Assembly: GCA_018873245.2 (NCBI GenBank)
Contig: JAEMBT020000009.1
Span: 7,625,288-7,689,287, forward strand
Source: Archegozetes longisetosus
Lineage: Eukaryota; Arthropoda; Arachnida; Sarcoptiformes; Trhypochthoniidae
DNA: 64,000 nucleotides
Reading direction: 5' to 3'
In this document: positions 49,119 to 61,549 of the stretch, piece by piece
How the letters are laid out: the number at the start of each line of letters is the position of its first letter
Position numbering within the stretch: position 1 is the stretch's first letter
Translations under genes and position numbers: made by a program
Notes under the pieces: model-generated
Database searches by the model: none
What the model saw: the letters and a program-made list of their open reading frames with translations, nothing else
Told to the model about the DNA's origin: nothing

Positions 49119-49849
49119 CTCAAAAACGTACGGTAGAGAAAGTAAAACAATATATAAAGTAAAAACTGAAAAAATGTAACTGTACTTCTAAGAAGATATT
49201 ACTAAGTTATAGTTCTTTTCAAAACTTAGTCACTCTTAAGAAAGCAATTATTTATTGAACACAATCTATACATACCTGAGATAATTCATTTTGGAATCTT
49301 TTAATTTAATTATGATTAGTTTGAATTTGTCTCTCTTATTTAAGACATTTTGCATGTAATTATAATTTTATATCTATTAAACTTTTACGCGTACTTTGAA
49401 TAATAGTTTTCTTAACACTAACTTTTCATATGCAGTGTTTAGTTTTCTATACTATAGATTTTTCAGGAAAAGTTTCATAAAAAGTTTAAAGAAACTATTA
49501 ACTAAAATATGGATAAAAGTTTAATAAAGATGTAATTTCAAGAAAATAATCTCAAATTAGAGAAAAAAATACAAACAAAACTAATCATAAGTCAAATCTA
49601 AGAGTTCATTATCTCAGCTCTGTATGAATTTTGTTTAATAGAAAAATTTTTAATGAATAGCTGTTTTGATAAGAACTATAAGTTATTAATATTTGATTAT
49701 GCGTGCAGTTACGTTTTTCCATTTTTGACTTCATGTATATTATGTTCTCTACCTTACATTTTTGAGGTAAAGTTTCTTTTGGCCTTTAGCTTTATCCTAT
49801 TGCTTAACTTTAGTTCTAACTATAGCCCTATAGCCTTCGAAATTGCAAA
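49119..49849. other. Intergenic, no gene seen
   Basis: AT-rich. The ORF at 49653-49961 lies opposite a hAT remnant and is not supported as a gene. Confidence 0.5.
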
Positions 49850-50100
49850 ACTTTATCATTTATGGTTGAAATACAAATTGTACGATTGTAATAGTATGAC
49901 AATTTTTACTGTTTTTACTAAACGATTTCGTTTTTTAGTTATGGCATTTCCTGCTTCTTGAGAAAATTGTTCACTTGGAACACTCTTAGCGAAAATAGCT
50001 AAAAAATCATAAGCAATTTTTGATCATTATTTTTCACCATAAAATCGATTATTTTTCAGTCCTCTAGTGAAGCTTCTCTGTAAATTTCAATTTCAAATAT
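49850..50100 (-). pseudogene. hAT transposase C-terminal remnant
   Basis: The minus strand reads LAYDFLAIFAKSVPSEQFSQ and AGNAITKKRNRL. This matches the dimerisation region of the transposase at 1659-2186 (SVPSEQIFSKAGDVITKKR). Only this end remains. ATCCAACACTG at about 50323-50333 could be the right terminus of the element, but no left end was found. Confidence 0.7.
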
Positions 50101-50467
50101 TTATCACCTAACTTCTGTTTATTTTATAGCATTAATAATGTTACATTCATGTAAATTCAATGAATAAAAGACTCAAAGTTATCTAGCCTTTAGGTCCAGC
50201 TCCCGTTAAAATTTTTAGCTCAGTTTTAGCCTTTAACTCAGAGCTAAAGACTTCTTTATACTTTAGTCTTGTTTTAACTCACCTAAAGGCTGAGAGTTAG
50301 AAGAGCCAATCATCCAACACTGATTATTAGCTTTATTAGCTTTATTTCTAGATTACTACCATCTCGTTTTTATATGAATAACCATTTTATATTTTCCATT
50401 CGTATTGTGAGGCGATGAAAGTATTGGACTTCTCAAAGCGATTCTCCACGTAGTAATATGGGGTAAC

Positions 50468-50813
50468 TAGGGTGACCAAGCATCCAGATTTGAGCTGAAT
50501 AGACATTTCTATTACAAGCGCTTTATATGATTAGTAATTCAGTGTATATTGATTCTAAGCTAACGTATTATAATCTATTGAAATTGCTCGTCTATAATTT
50601 CTTGTTCATAACTTTAAAATCATGTTAAAGATAACTCAAGCTACTCAATGCTGCTAAACCGCATGAGAAATATAATTAATTTCACAGTTGAAATTTTGTA
50701 GTTTTTATATCCATTAAGTACTGTAAATAAATTTTAAAACTAAGAAAATCTTGAAGGGGAACCCTTCGATATTTTTTGTCCAGATTTGGGTTCGATAAGA
50801 CTTGGTCACCCTA
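50468..50813. mobile_element. Non-autonomous hAT element (MITE), 346 bp
   Basis: Termini TAGGGTGACCAAGC and CTTGGTCACCCTA are flanked by 8-bp copies GGGGTAAC (50460-50467) and GGGGCAAC (50814-50821), one mismatch apart. CCAGATTTG motifs lie inside both ends. It has the same terminal sequence as the element at 61033, so they are probably one family. It has no coding sequence. Confidence 0.9.
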
Positions 50814-51029
50814 GGGGCAACATACATAAACTGGTTGGGTACCTAATTTTGTGATGGAGAAACATATTCTACAGTAGTAATCTGAGTATAAAACAGCCAA
50901 AGTAGGACAAACATGTAAGTCTTCAAAGCCTGGTTCTTTGTGCGCCAAGTTATATACATAGACTTAACTTAAACAATCGGTTATTTTGATCCTCGAAATG
51001 TAATCATGGATCCAGTCCCTAGAATTCAA

Positions 51030-51072
51030 TGTCCGACTTTGTCTCTTAGGCCCTAAGAGACAAAGTCGGACA
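51030..51072. repeat. Perfect 20-bp hairpin
   Basis: TGTCCGACTTTGTCTCTTAG, then GCC, then the exact reverse complement of the arm (51053-51072). It is unusually GC-rich for the region. It might be a transposon end, a structured RNA element or a snap-back artefact; there is no run of T after it. Confidence 0.85.
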
Positions 51073-51122
51073 ATTGTCCAGATTGCCTTACATTGTTATC
51101 TAAGCATAGGAAACATTTTATT

Positions 51123-52364
51123 GCTTTGGACGAGGGGCGCTTAAGTTAAAGAAAGTTCCTAAGTTCATTCTCATCGCTTCAACTTTTCCCTATAGACCTG
51201 TCAGATAAAATGGAAAAATATTCACAAGTCTAACCTTTGGTGAAATTGATTTTCCTTTTATTGACTTATTTATCACTAGGTTTACTAATTTTTAAAAACT
51301 TGAAACATTATTTCTAATTTCATATTATTTAAGGGATATATATTAAATAAATTAAAGCGAAAATCATTAGTAACTATATAAAGCTATTAAAAATCAAATA
51401 ATCTAAAATCATAAAATGTGCTAATTAAGAAATAAAAATGCACCGCAAAAAGTTTCAGAATTCTGTTGATTTAAATCCAATTTTCTGATCGAAATTCCAT
51501 ATTTTCAGTAAAAAATAAGATTCCACTAATATCTTATATGTAGATAAAGTAGGAATAATGACAATCAATAATCATTTAAGAAACTACTAAATGGCGATCA
51601 AAAATCAATTGTCATTTTCTACGTCATAAGAGAAGAAAAAGTGTTGAAAAATTGTCTTATTTTTCATAAGAATAGAAACCAATTATTAAAAACAGATAGA
51701 AAGTAAAATCAGATATGATGGAATGGCTTTGAAATGACGTTTTCATAATTTTCTTTTATTCAACCGAATCCATCTCATAACTGGTTATTGATTTTATGAC
51801 AAAAGAATCGAAAATAAGGATGTAACTATTTTCCACGTCTGACGCAAAGACAAAACAGATTATTAACAAACAAAATATCTATCTCTGAAACTTTAGTAAA
51901 AGCACACTTTCATTAGTAATAGAAATATCCAATCTGTCATTTGGTTTACATTTATTTCTAAATACCTAAGTTTAGGTAAAAGGATAAGGCCAACTGTTAA
52001 GCAAAAAATTCATATTTTAGAACTTTGTAAATGATAGAGAAGACAAAGTTTGAAATAACGATTTATTTTCAGAAATTTTCAATCAGTTCAATACTGAGAT
52101 TTATTTTATTTTAATGAATAACCCCTCTAAAGCCCGATATCAAAACGATCTCAATATTACTAATTTATGTTTATTAACAATGTCTAGTCAATTAGTATAG
52201 ATTACAACTCTAGTTTTCTTAGATTTTCAAATATTAATAGTCAGGCAGTAAATTTATATTTGACTGAATTCATTCAAATTCTTTACACTAGTGGTCAGCA
52301 AACTCTAGGAAATTTCAGCCTTAAATGTACGTCTAAGTCAATGTTTTAAAAAGTTATCATCAAC
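51123..52364. repeat. Dispersed repeat, copy 2
   Basis: Near-identical to 1-1255 with scattered substitutions and small indels. The right boundary is the same (ATCATCAAC). What follows is unrelated to beta-galactosidase. 52365-52959 shows no other feature. Confidence 0.88.
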
Positions 52365-52959
52365 ATAGTTGTAATTAAGTTTAAACTTTTGCTTTTTAAT
52401 CAACTTTCATTCCAGTTTAATTAATGAATGTAAGGAGAAGCTAATGCATTCATAAGACTACCTCATACATATATACTTTCGTATCTCTATCGCTACAACA
52501 CGCAAAAGCGCTTCGAAAGGGGTGTGTTTTTGAGTTTCGCTTTTCCTAAGCTATAATTTTCGAGCAATTTTAACCCAATACCACATTTAGAACTCTGTGT
52601 TAACCTATAAATATTTATAAGATTTGAGTATTTAAAGCTCAGATTTTGTACAAAACAGTGTATTTTAATCGAAATGATAATTGGTCTCTCAAATCGAAAA
52701 CTTATTTCTATGAGTAATTATAAGAGTTGAATGTGAAATCGTGGATTAACACAGAATGTTTGATGAAACATCAAGTGATACAAATACTATCAAGACAGAA
52801 ATCACTAAACATTTATCTTATGTACCTTATTTATCTTACTTGAATATGATCTCAAAATATGATCGAAACAGCTAATGTTACATATACTCGTGATCTACAC
52901 TTAATGGTAGTCATTTTACATCCATTTTGCCTAGAAAGTCACCTTTTAGTCGTGTTTAA

Positions 52960-53638
52960 TTTTTCTTTTCTTATTGCTTTATTTATCACTAGGTTTACTA
53001 GTTCTTAAAAATTTGAAATATTATTTCTAATTCCATATTATTTCAATGAACTGTGTATTATATGAAAATAAATGCGAAAAGCCTGAATAACTATATAAAG
53101 TTGTTAAAAATTAAATAATCTAAAATCATAAAATGTACTAATTAAGAATCAAGAAGTTTCGAGATTCCATTGATTTCGCCCCAATTTTCCGACTGAAACT
53201 CTATATTTTTCAGTAAAAATAACGTTCTACGGATAATTTTTATGTATGTAAAGTAGGAGTAGTGAGAATCGACAATCGATAGCTATTAAACGGAGAACAA
53301 TCAAAAACAATTGTCATTTTCTACGTCATAAGAGAAGAAAATGTTTTGAGAACTTTTGTCTTAGGTTTCATAAGAATAGAAACCAATTATTAAAAACAGA
53401 TAGGAAGCTAAATAAGACATGATGTAATGACTTTGAAGTGACATTTTCGTAATTTACTTTTATTCGACCAAATCCATCTCATAACTGGTTATTGATTTTA
53501 TGACAAAAATATCGAAAGTAATGATATAACTATATTTCATTTCTGAAATGTGGGGATAGAAACAAGTTCTTTAGAAAACATCTATCTCTGAAACTTCAGA
53601 AAAGGTATATTTTCCTTAGTAATAGTAGCAATAGCTCA
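52960..53638. repeat. Dispersed repeat, copy 3 (diverged, shorter)
   Basis: Aligns with about 128-810 of copy 1 (for example TTTATCACTAGGTTTACTA and AACTGGTTATTGATTTTATG), with many more differences than copy 2. It ends about 80 bp upstream of the GR start codon, so it may be the original 5' flank of that gene. Confidence 0.8.
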
Positions 53639-53719
53639 AAAAGTGGATAATAACAGATCTCATGTGCATTTCAACATTTTAGAATCTTCTTAAATCTTTA
53701 AATAAATTCCTTCATCGAA

Positions 53720-54995
53720 ATGAATAACGATAATTCATTGTTCATAAAATTACTTTTATGGTATTATCGCATATTTGGCATAACATTTGGTGGTTTATTC
53801 ATTAACAAAACCGGAGAGTTATTAGTCAACAAGAACTTGAAAATATTTGGTTGGATATCAACGGTAATGATAACTATATTACTAAACGTTTCTACAATAT
53901 TCTCGGTTGTAAAAAACTATTCACATATTTATCAAGTATATGATTCTGGTTTTAACATAATTTACTACTTGATAGTATTTGATTTGTATACATCCATAAT
54001 ATACTTTACTGTGAGCTTCTTTTTTTATCAGTTCAGAGCTCGTGATCTATTTAAAACATTACTCTTTTATCCGATTAAGTGTCTCAAAAGTAAAGTAATA
54101 ATTTACGCATCTTTTGCGACGACCATAATCTTTCAAATATTAAATGTTTACTTCAAATTGAGTTTTACTCAGAACTTTTTAAGTCCTATACATGTCGTGA
54201 CTTCCATTTTATGGATAATGTATTACTCGATATCACAAACCTCTTTGTCTTTGATAACTTGGGGTAAAACTATTTTCCAAAACTTAGTTCATATTTTATT
54301 TAGATTTTATCTTTAATCACTTCGATTTCTAATTAACTTGTTTTAGCCATTTCTCTATCAATGAGTGAACATTTACAGCAATTGACTCAACAATTGAAAA
54401 AGTCGAATTCAAATCTTTGTCAATATTCAAGTTTACAACTCATTCTTAATACAAGGAATTTGTATTTCAAAGCGAAAAATTCTATCAAAGATTTGGACAA
54501 ATCTCTGTGTTGGATTAGCTTTCTTGACTCGATAACAACTATAAATAGTCTGATGATAGAAGTTTACGCCTGTATTATTGGTATCGAAACACCAGTTATT
54601 AAAGCATTATTGAAGTCTAGTATTCTGTGCTCAATGATAAATATCATAAAACTCGTCACTAATTGCTTAATACATGGAATGACTTATGAGGAGAGCAAAA
54701 ACTTCAACTTATATTTCAATGAATTGGATTTAAATGCAGGCAATTCAGATGAAGCCAGTTTTAGAGAAGCGCTTTATTTGAAGACACGACCTAATGATTC
54801 AAAGTTTGGATTCACTATATTTGGGACAATACCTCTCAGAAAGAAGACTCTATTATCGGTATGCTTTAAATTCTATTGCCAAATGTTCTGAAATTCGGAT
54901 CTTAATTCTAAGTATTGTTTGATTATTTAATTTAGATCTTTTGCTTTGTTCTCAATTTTTCTATAATATTGGCTCAAACTGGAAAACACAAGTGA
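53720..54995 (+). CDS. Gustatory-receptor-type 7TM chemoreceptor
   Basis: Exons 53720-54263, 54347-54858 and 54936-54995, with introns of 83 and 77 nt (GT...AG), give 371 residues in frame. Hydrophobic segments are spaced as in arthropod GRs: N-terminal WISTVMITILLNVSTIFSVV, IIYYLIVFDLYTSIIYFTVS, VIIYASFATTIIF and VVTSILWIMYYSIS. There are further helices in exon 2, and a short last exon carries the final helix (IFCFVLNFSIILAQTGK). GR last exons typically encode this helix and a Q-T/S tail. GRs are ligand-gated ion channels in sensory neurons with inverted topology; the ligand cannot be inferred. No stop or shift is seen, so the gene appears functional. Confidence 0.85.
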
Positions 54996-56425
54996 ATAAA
55001 AAATGTTTTAATAATTTAAGTTTTAGTTTTCGGTTCAGTTGATATTTGAAAATATTTCAGAAATATAATTCATTATACGAGGAATGTTTGGAAAGTCCTA
55101 AGAATATTATTTATATATAATGTTATGAGCAAATTCCTAGAACTTTCTAAACACCCATCGTACATGATTATCTCTTGAAAATAGATCAAACAAATACATA
55201 TTATGACACTATCGTATTTATATAGTATATTAATTGGTAAATCTGTTTCGTTTATTGATAAACATGTCTCAGCACTAAACATATTTTATGAGTCATTTAT
55301 TAAAAATTGGTGGCTGAATTTATAGTTCAAGTTTATAAAAGCTACTAATTTGTTCTATTCTCTATCATTCTCTATAAGTCCTGTTGAGAATATTATTTCA
55401 AAAATCTTTCATAATTTTGTTTTAGACATTCAGCTGCATTGGGAGGAAACATCTATCTAGAAATAAGTCATAACTAATAAGCTCTTGATTTTAGTTCAAG
55501 TTATTATCGAAATCTTTGGTTAGACGAAAAAAATATGAAAATGTTACTTGAATACGATATTTCACTCTTTTGTTCTTTGAGCTGAACATTTATAATCCTA
55601 GATTTCGTAATAACGTTTTCATAGTTTGAGTTTGGCCTGTGATCAGGGAATTTCTTTTTATAGGTTTCCAATAAATCACTCAACTCCGAAATCTTCTAAA
55701 TAAATATTCTTAAAGTAAACATTTTGGTAAGATTGATAAATATCACATAGATAAATAGGTAACACTTCGTTAAATAAGTCAACAATCATAGCTATAACAC
55801 TTTAAAATTATTTAGTTTCCATACGTTTATCAAAATCAAACAAAGTTTTCAATTATTGAATTGAAAATCATTCTGTGAATAATATTCTTGCATAACAATT
55901 AACGCTTAAGACTAAATTTTAGTATTGTTCTAAGCATGCTTTTGAATAAATTGGGAAATCTTCTCTCGACAATGAAGTGAAATTATGAGAATACCATAAT
56001 TTCCAGATAATATTTTGAATGGATAAATAGAACTAACAAGTTCTTGTTTCTTGAGAAATTTCAATATTTTTGGATGACGAAATACGAGAAACTTAATATC
56101 GTGTTTGCTTTATAGATATTTCTTTTTCACTCCTAGTGACTTTTTGACAAGTAAAAATTTAAGAGCTCTGTGTGCATAATGTTGATATAATATAAAATAA
56201 AATATATTTCTCAATTGAAAGCATTCCAGAGATTGTACCCAATTATCAACTATTATTTATCTTTGATTACAAGAATTTCCTATTCTGAAGACTTTCGTGA
56301 ATACCGAGTTGTCCCTCAACACTATGTTGATATACAACTTTATACCTTATTCTTCTCTCTATTCGTAAATCGTTTAAATAAATGCATTGTTTTGTATGGT
56401 GCTTGACAGTCGAGAGCTGAGCGAA
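54996..56425. other. Intergenic, no gene seen
   Basis: AT-rich. A 63-codon ORF at 56215-56406 has no recognisable domain. Nothing else is supported. Confidence 0.45.
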
Positions 56426-57085
56426 GTATCAAATAGTAGATTAAACAGAACTGTCTTATAAATCTCAATATTAACAATGAATAATTGTAAAACAGCTTCT
56501 AAACTACAAGTATTTACTATTATGTCATATTTTCTGCAATTGAGCGCTGCTGATGCCGTGTATACGACGTCTCCTTAACCTATAGTATGAAATTGATCCG
56601 AATACTCCTAAACTACTGATAAAACAAAGTCTTCTATTTTGATGCATCTATTTTTCCGATTCAATCTTTAGAATTATATTTTCTGGTTTAAGTCTCTAAA
56701 TTATTTGTGGTTAGCTTCATGTAAAATTATACTTTCATTGAGTAGTGGTTTCAACAACTAGTTTAACTATTTTAGATAATTCAATAAATGGTAAAGCTCA
56801 TATTACCATTAGTTAATTAGAAACTAAAAGACTTAACCAAAAAATATAGTTAAAGATTAGATTGAAAATAGATGCGTCAAAATAGAAGACTTTGTTTTAC
56901 CAGTAGTTTGTGAATTTTCTGATCAATATCATACCATGGACATCGTATATACGGCACCAGAGGAGCTTAATAGCAGAAAATATGACACGAAAGTAAATAC
57001 TAATAATTTAGAAGTTGTTTTACAATTATTCATTATTGAAATTGACATTCAAAGGACAGCTCTGTTTTAATCTACTATTTGATAC
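56426..57085. mobile_element. Foldback element with inverted arms of about 290 bp
   Basis: GTATCAAATAGTAGATTAAA at 56426 matches the reverse complement of the right end (57085). Complementarity continues with scattered mismatches to about 56720 and 56800, leaving a short centre. It is non-coding. A clear target duplication is not visible. The structure fits a long-TIR MITE or foldback transposon. Confidence 0.85.
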
Positions 57086-58768
57086 CCCACATTTTACTCA
57101 AGACATGCTATGACGTAGACCGAAGAAACTTACCTTAAGATCAAGTTAAATAATATATTCGGTTTAGTCTATTTAGATGACAATAGTAGTTACTTTCGTA
57201 AATAAAATTAAATAAACAGTCATTGACAGACTCTTTATAGGTAATTTTTCTTTTTAAAGATATAACCAAGTTAAAGGTTGAAAATTTTTATTTTCGATTA
57301 TTTTGTTTGTTCAAAAATGTTTAAGTATTATTTAGTGATATATTGAATTGAATAAACATTAAAGCTACAGTATTATTATAATAGAAATTTTAATGCTAAA
57401 TATAAAACGTGCTGAAACAGATAATATTAAGAAATCGAGGTCAAGTGCAATAATTAGAAAAATTTCGTAATATTAAATAAATAGTTAATATTAACAGAAA
57501 TTTGTAGATGTATTGCAAAACAAAAAGAACATTATACCGACATTAATAAAAAGCCATTTTTCTCTAATGTATGTCACCATGATGTGTATTTTTAAATTTG
57601 AAAACCAGATAATTAACACCCGAATATTTTCTGAATATAAAATTTATATATAAGTGACATAATGAATATATTGAATGCAAAAATTTTATAATTAAAAGCT
57701 CTATTATCATCAGGCTTTATTTCAGTATAACCCTAATACACATTTTAATATGAGTTCTCCAAAGAAACGGTTTTTGGCGGATTATAAAGTTTTTCATATT
57801 TACTTTCTGAAAAAGTAGTTTGAACCTTATATAATAATCTGCCATAGTTTCAACATGTGATCCAATGGCCAAAACAAAAGTAAATTAATTTTTAATTGAA
57901 AAGTTATTCTCATAGTAACCAACGTCTTGGATTTAAAGTTTTTCGGGCGGGCGTTACAAAACTGCGTTAACTGCCGATACTTAACATTAGATCTATGAGA
58001 ATAGGCTTTAGTTCACGTACATTCTATGTGTCTTAAAGAATTAAATAAAATGTTAATAAGACATATTTGAGATTCCTTCAACTTTTCTAATAAATAATTT
58101 CAGTGATGATAACTTAAAATCAACAATTTTTTAACTTGAGTCAAGTGATAGTTTGAGAGCGTTTTTCTCAATTGGATGCTTTGGGTGGCGCACCACTTCT
58201 TAGGAGAACTCCACATACACAACTCTTATATCTCAGAATACAATTGAAACTATTAAAGACTTTTAGTTGTAGTTTTCAATGTTTGATGTGTTTCTATTAT
58301 ACAAAGTGACAGGGTCTAAGAATCTTTTTATATATCACTTTCAAAGTGTTATGTTTTTTGAAATAAATCTAATTTGATCTTGATATAAAAATGTTATTAC
58401 TATTAATATCAATATTTAATAATTTTTTATGGACTAACTTTTTCAGAAAACAAGATTTTATAAGATACTCTGAAAAGCACTAATTTATTTACCGTATACA
58501 ATCCTACGAAATAATAAAAATTAAATATTAAGTTCAGATACCGTATTTCTTAACTGCTTTTCTAACAGAAATGATAGATGTGTATAGGTCTACAAACAAT
58601 AAATGAAAGTACTTATTTTCATTACTAAAAGTAGATATTTTTTACAATAATATTCGACTAAAGATAATAAGCCCGCGTAAATTAAAAAAGTATAATAACT
58701 CTTAATAAGGTTTATAAGTTTTCATCTAGCAATGATTTCATGCTATAGTTAAATAACCAGAACCAAGC
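57086..58768. other. Intergenic, no gene seen
   Basis: AT-rich 3' flank of the minus-strand receptor. No supported feature. Confidence 0.45.
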
Positions 58769-60259
58769 TCAAAACGCATCTCTGTTAGCATTGTTTTTAC
58801 TTCTTGATGATATTTGGATATTTTTCAGGAAAAACACGATGATTACAGAAATGACCTGTTTTTGATTATTGGTTAAATAAAAAATCTCAGTCGAAAACCG
58901 ATAAACTACGTTTGATAATTTTCAAATATAGCTAAACTCACTTCATAAGATCTGAAGTAGTTGATTGCGAATAACTTCCAACACGAGAATCCAATATTTT
59001 TCTTACCAATTCTCTCAATGAATGTCATTAGCTAATAAAGACATTTAAATAAGTTTCATAATTATGATCATTGTTTACTCAATAGATAGAACTTAAAGTT
59101 TTTAACCTTCAATTTTCTGGTGCACGACACCTTTCCACAACTACCACCATAAGATACTATCATATGATTCAAAGGCTTATAACATCTGTTCACTTCCAAT
59201 GTTACAGAAGAAGCTGTATTTACGATAAGCAGAAAATTTATCGACAGAACAATAAGAACATAAGTAAGAACAACTCTACAGATTATATGCATTTGACCAA
59301 ATAGAACCATATAAAATGTTGTGCTAATGACTGATCCGTGAATAATCCAAATCGTTAATAAATATTTTGACCAAAAGTTATTGTTATAATCATTAACCTC
59401 GGAATAGATTTGACTTAAATTCTCAATTATTTTCATAGCATTTATGTTTATAATTCGCTCTCCTTTCTTTATCTTAAGAATCATATAATTGTTAATTTCC
59501 TTGAGTTTGATTTTGATGTAACGACAGATCAGATAGAAATAGATGACCAGCCACAAATTGATGTTAAAGACATAATAACTGCAAATAGTCAGCAATAGAC
59601 TGTGAGGAATACCGAATATAATCACATCCATAAGAGTATAGTTGAGAAGATAGGCAACAATACTTAGCATGAATGCAAATATAGGGACTGTTATCTCGAC
59701 ATTCAATTTGCATAAAATGAATAACCTTTTGGAAACTTTGATCATTCTATAAATTTGCTGTTTATCCGTTAGTCCTATGCTTTCTGGTGAAATCAAACCT
59801 GACATCATCTCAAATACTTTTAGATACGACGGTTTTATACCATTTTTATAATTATAGTAATGAATCAATTGTGATGTGAGAGCCAGAAGTACATTCAGAG
59901 AAACCGAGATGTTGTAATTAATTCTTATTCTAATAAAATAAGAAAAGTCTCCCAAACGTATGAGTAATCTTTGATTTTGTTCGGGCGTAAGCACTACAAT
60001 AGTATTCCTGATGAGAACTATCAAATTTATGACAAAAATTAGCAATGGACTATGAAATTTAGATCTTTTAACCGAACTGATTTGAAATAAAGATAAACCG
60101 ATTCGATAAGTGTGAATTTGAGCTGATTCGATAGCAGTACCTGGAGGTAAAAGTTATGTCGCATCAAAACTACCCATTTGTGAACTTTTCTAATTGATGT
60201 TCACTAAAGCTATAATATAAAGTTTTTCTACCTTTGAAGATAAAACAATTCAAGTTCAT
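58769..60259 (-). CDS. GR-like 7TM chemoreceptor (mite-type family)
   Basis: Exons (minus strand): 60259-60232 (28 nt, MNLNCFIFK), 60140-59107, 59031-58942 and 58855-58769. All junctions have GT/AG and keep frame, giving 412 residues. The large exon has six hydrophobic segments (for example LLIFVINLIVLI, VPIFAFMLSIVAYLLNY, LLLTICSYYVFNINLWLVI, MVLFGQMHII and VLTYVLIVLSINFLLIV). They are separated by conserved-looking loops such as KPLNHMIVSYGG. Exon 3 has FIERIGKKNIGFSCWKLFAI and exon 4 the last helix VISVIIVFFLK. This layout (long exon plus short C-terminal exons, seven helices) is GR-like, and similar receptors occur in acariform mites. The ligand is unknown. The first exon matters: without it the frame has an upstream stop and no ATG. 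Confidence 0.82.
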
Positions 60260-60466
60260 TATGAAGTTTTAAAAAATATTAATTTGGTTTTTATTTGAGA
60301 TCAATATGAATATTGATTAGTTTAATACACGGAATGTGAAAACCAATTATGTTTCGATGACGTTTGAGCGCAAACAATTGAGATGGCCAATTAAGCGCAG
60401 CAAAAAATTCAGCGTTCATCGACTAAGCTCACGATGATTGAGCGCCTGAAAAGTGCGCGTAGTGAT

Positions 60467-60940
60467 TATGGTTGCCAGATGTCCTTTTTTCTAGAGGATT
60501 GTCCTCGAATTTAGTAAATTGTCCTCTGTCCTCTTGTAAATGAAAAAAGGACGCAAATGTCCTTGAGTTACAGATATTGTTTCACAAATATTTTTAAGAT
60601 AATCGAAGTTGTTTTAGTAATTCAAAATAGCAATGATTTCGTCGAAAGATTTTTTAGCATAATGAAAAATTTATGGTGGGATGAAAGAAATAGATTATCA
60701 GTTGAACAAGTCAAAGCTGAAATTTGTACAAAAGTTAACTTTTCTATTTATTGTGGGTTATTTTATGAGTATGTAAAAACAAATGTCCCAATTATTAAAG
60801 CATCGAAATCTGCTCTAAAATATGATGCTCCTATAAGTTTATTGTAATTTGTTCAATTTTGTGAAATAAATTATATTTATTTGAATGTTTCAATAATTGA
60901 TTTTGTCCTCGAGTTTGAGTTTTGAATTCTGGCAATCATA
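60467..60940 (+). mobile_element. Short hAT element retaining a transposase tail, 474 bp
   Basis: Termini TATGGTTGCCAGA and TCTGGCAATCATA are flanked by 8-bp copies GTAGTGAT (60459-60466) and GTAGTGAC (60941-60948). TGTCCTC/GAGGACA motifs repeat inside both ends. The middle keeps the C-terminal part of the transposase, so this is an internal-deletion derivative of an autonomous element. Confidence 0.9.
60557..60847 (+). pseudogene. hAT transposase C-terminal dimerisation fragment
   Basis: A 96-codon frame contains SNDFVERFFSIMKNLWWDER, then NRLSVEQVKAEICTKVNF. This matches the C-terminal dimerisation domain of hAT transposases (the usual S/N-x-x-V-E-R-x-F-S and R-N-R-L-S motifs). No catalytic part is present. 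The domain ends just before the right terminus, as expected for this position in an element. Confidence 0.85.
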
Positions 60941-61032
60941 GTAGTGACTATTGAACTGTAAAAGTGAGTTTGACCATTCCTTTGGCTTGTATAGTTTAGC
61001 GGTCAGTGCATAGATTCACAATGAGTAAGGAT

Positions 61033-61541
61033 TAGGGTGACCACATATATTTTTCGAAAATGCAGGACAAAATATGTAAGGGTCCCCCTTGTAAATTTTT
61101 AAAATTTTATTTTGAACTCAATGTTAATTTCTACATATTCAAACATTTCTCATACATCGGTTTTTATAAAATTATTTACATCTTGCTTATTTATGCCTAA
61201 ACTTATATTTTCATCTGGTTTTATACCGTTAAGTAAAGCAGTATTATTTTTAACAAAATTATGAAATTCAGAACATGACATTGAAAATTAAATCTTGCAC
61301 ATAATTCTGCTTAAACTAAATTAATATCAAATCTATTTCGTTCATTTGTCCATAAGAGTTTTACCAATATAACACTAGAAATAGTACTTAGAGACTAAAT
61401 CTGATGAAAGTAAAACATTCAATATTAAGGTTTAATGAAATGAAGGACAAATGCGTTCTGCATAATGCCTTTGCAGGGCACAGGACACAAGACCCGATTC
61501 GCAGGACTGTCCTGTACGATGAAGAATACGTGGTCACCTTA
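61033..61541. mobile_element. Non-autonomous hAT element (MITE), 509 bp
   Basis: Termini TAGGGTGACCACATAT and ATACGTGGTCACCTTA have a perfect 8-bp target duplication GTAAGGAT (61025-61032 and 61542-61549). GCAGGACA/GTCCTG motifs recur near both ends. It has the same terminal family as 50468-50813. The minus strand at about 61180-61300 may hold a degraded hAT C-terminal scrap. The two ORFs near the right end only read the repeats. Confidence 0.92.
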
Positions 61542-61549
61542 GTAAGGAT

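Noticed and set aside
49653..49961. 102-codon hydrophobic ORF as a receptor
   Set aside because: Its opposite strand encodes a hAT dimerisation remnant; the hydrophobicity comes from AT-rich antisense.
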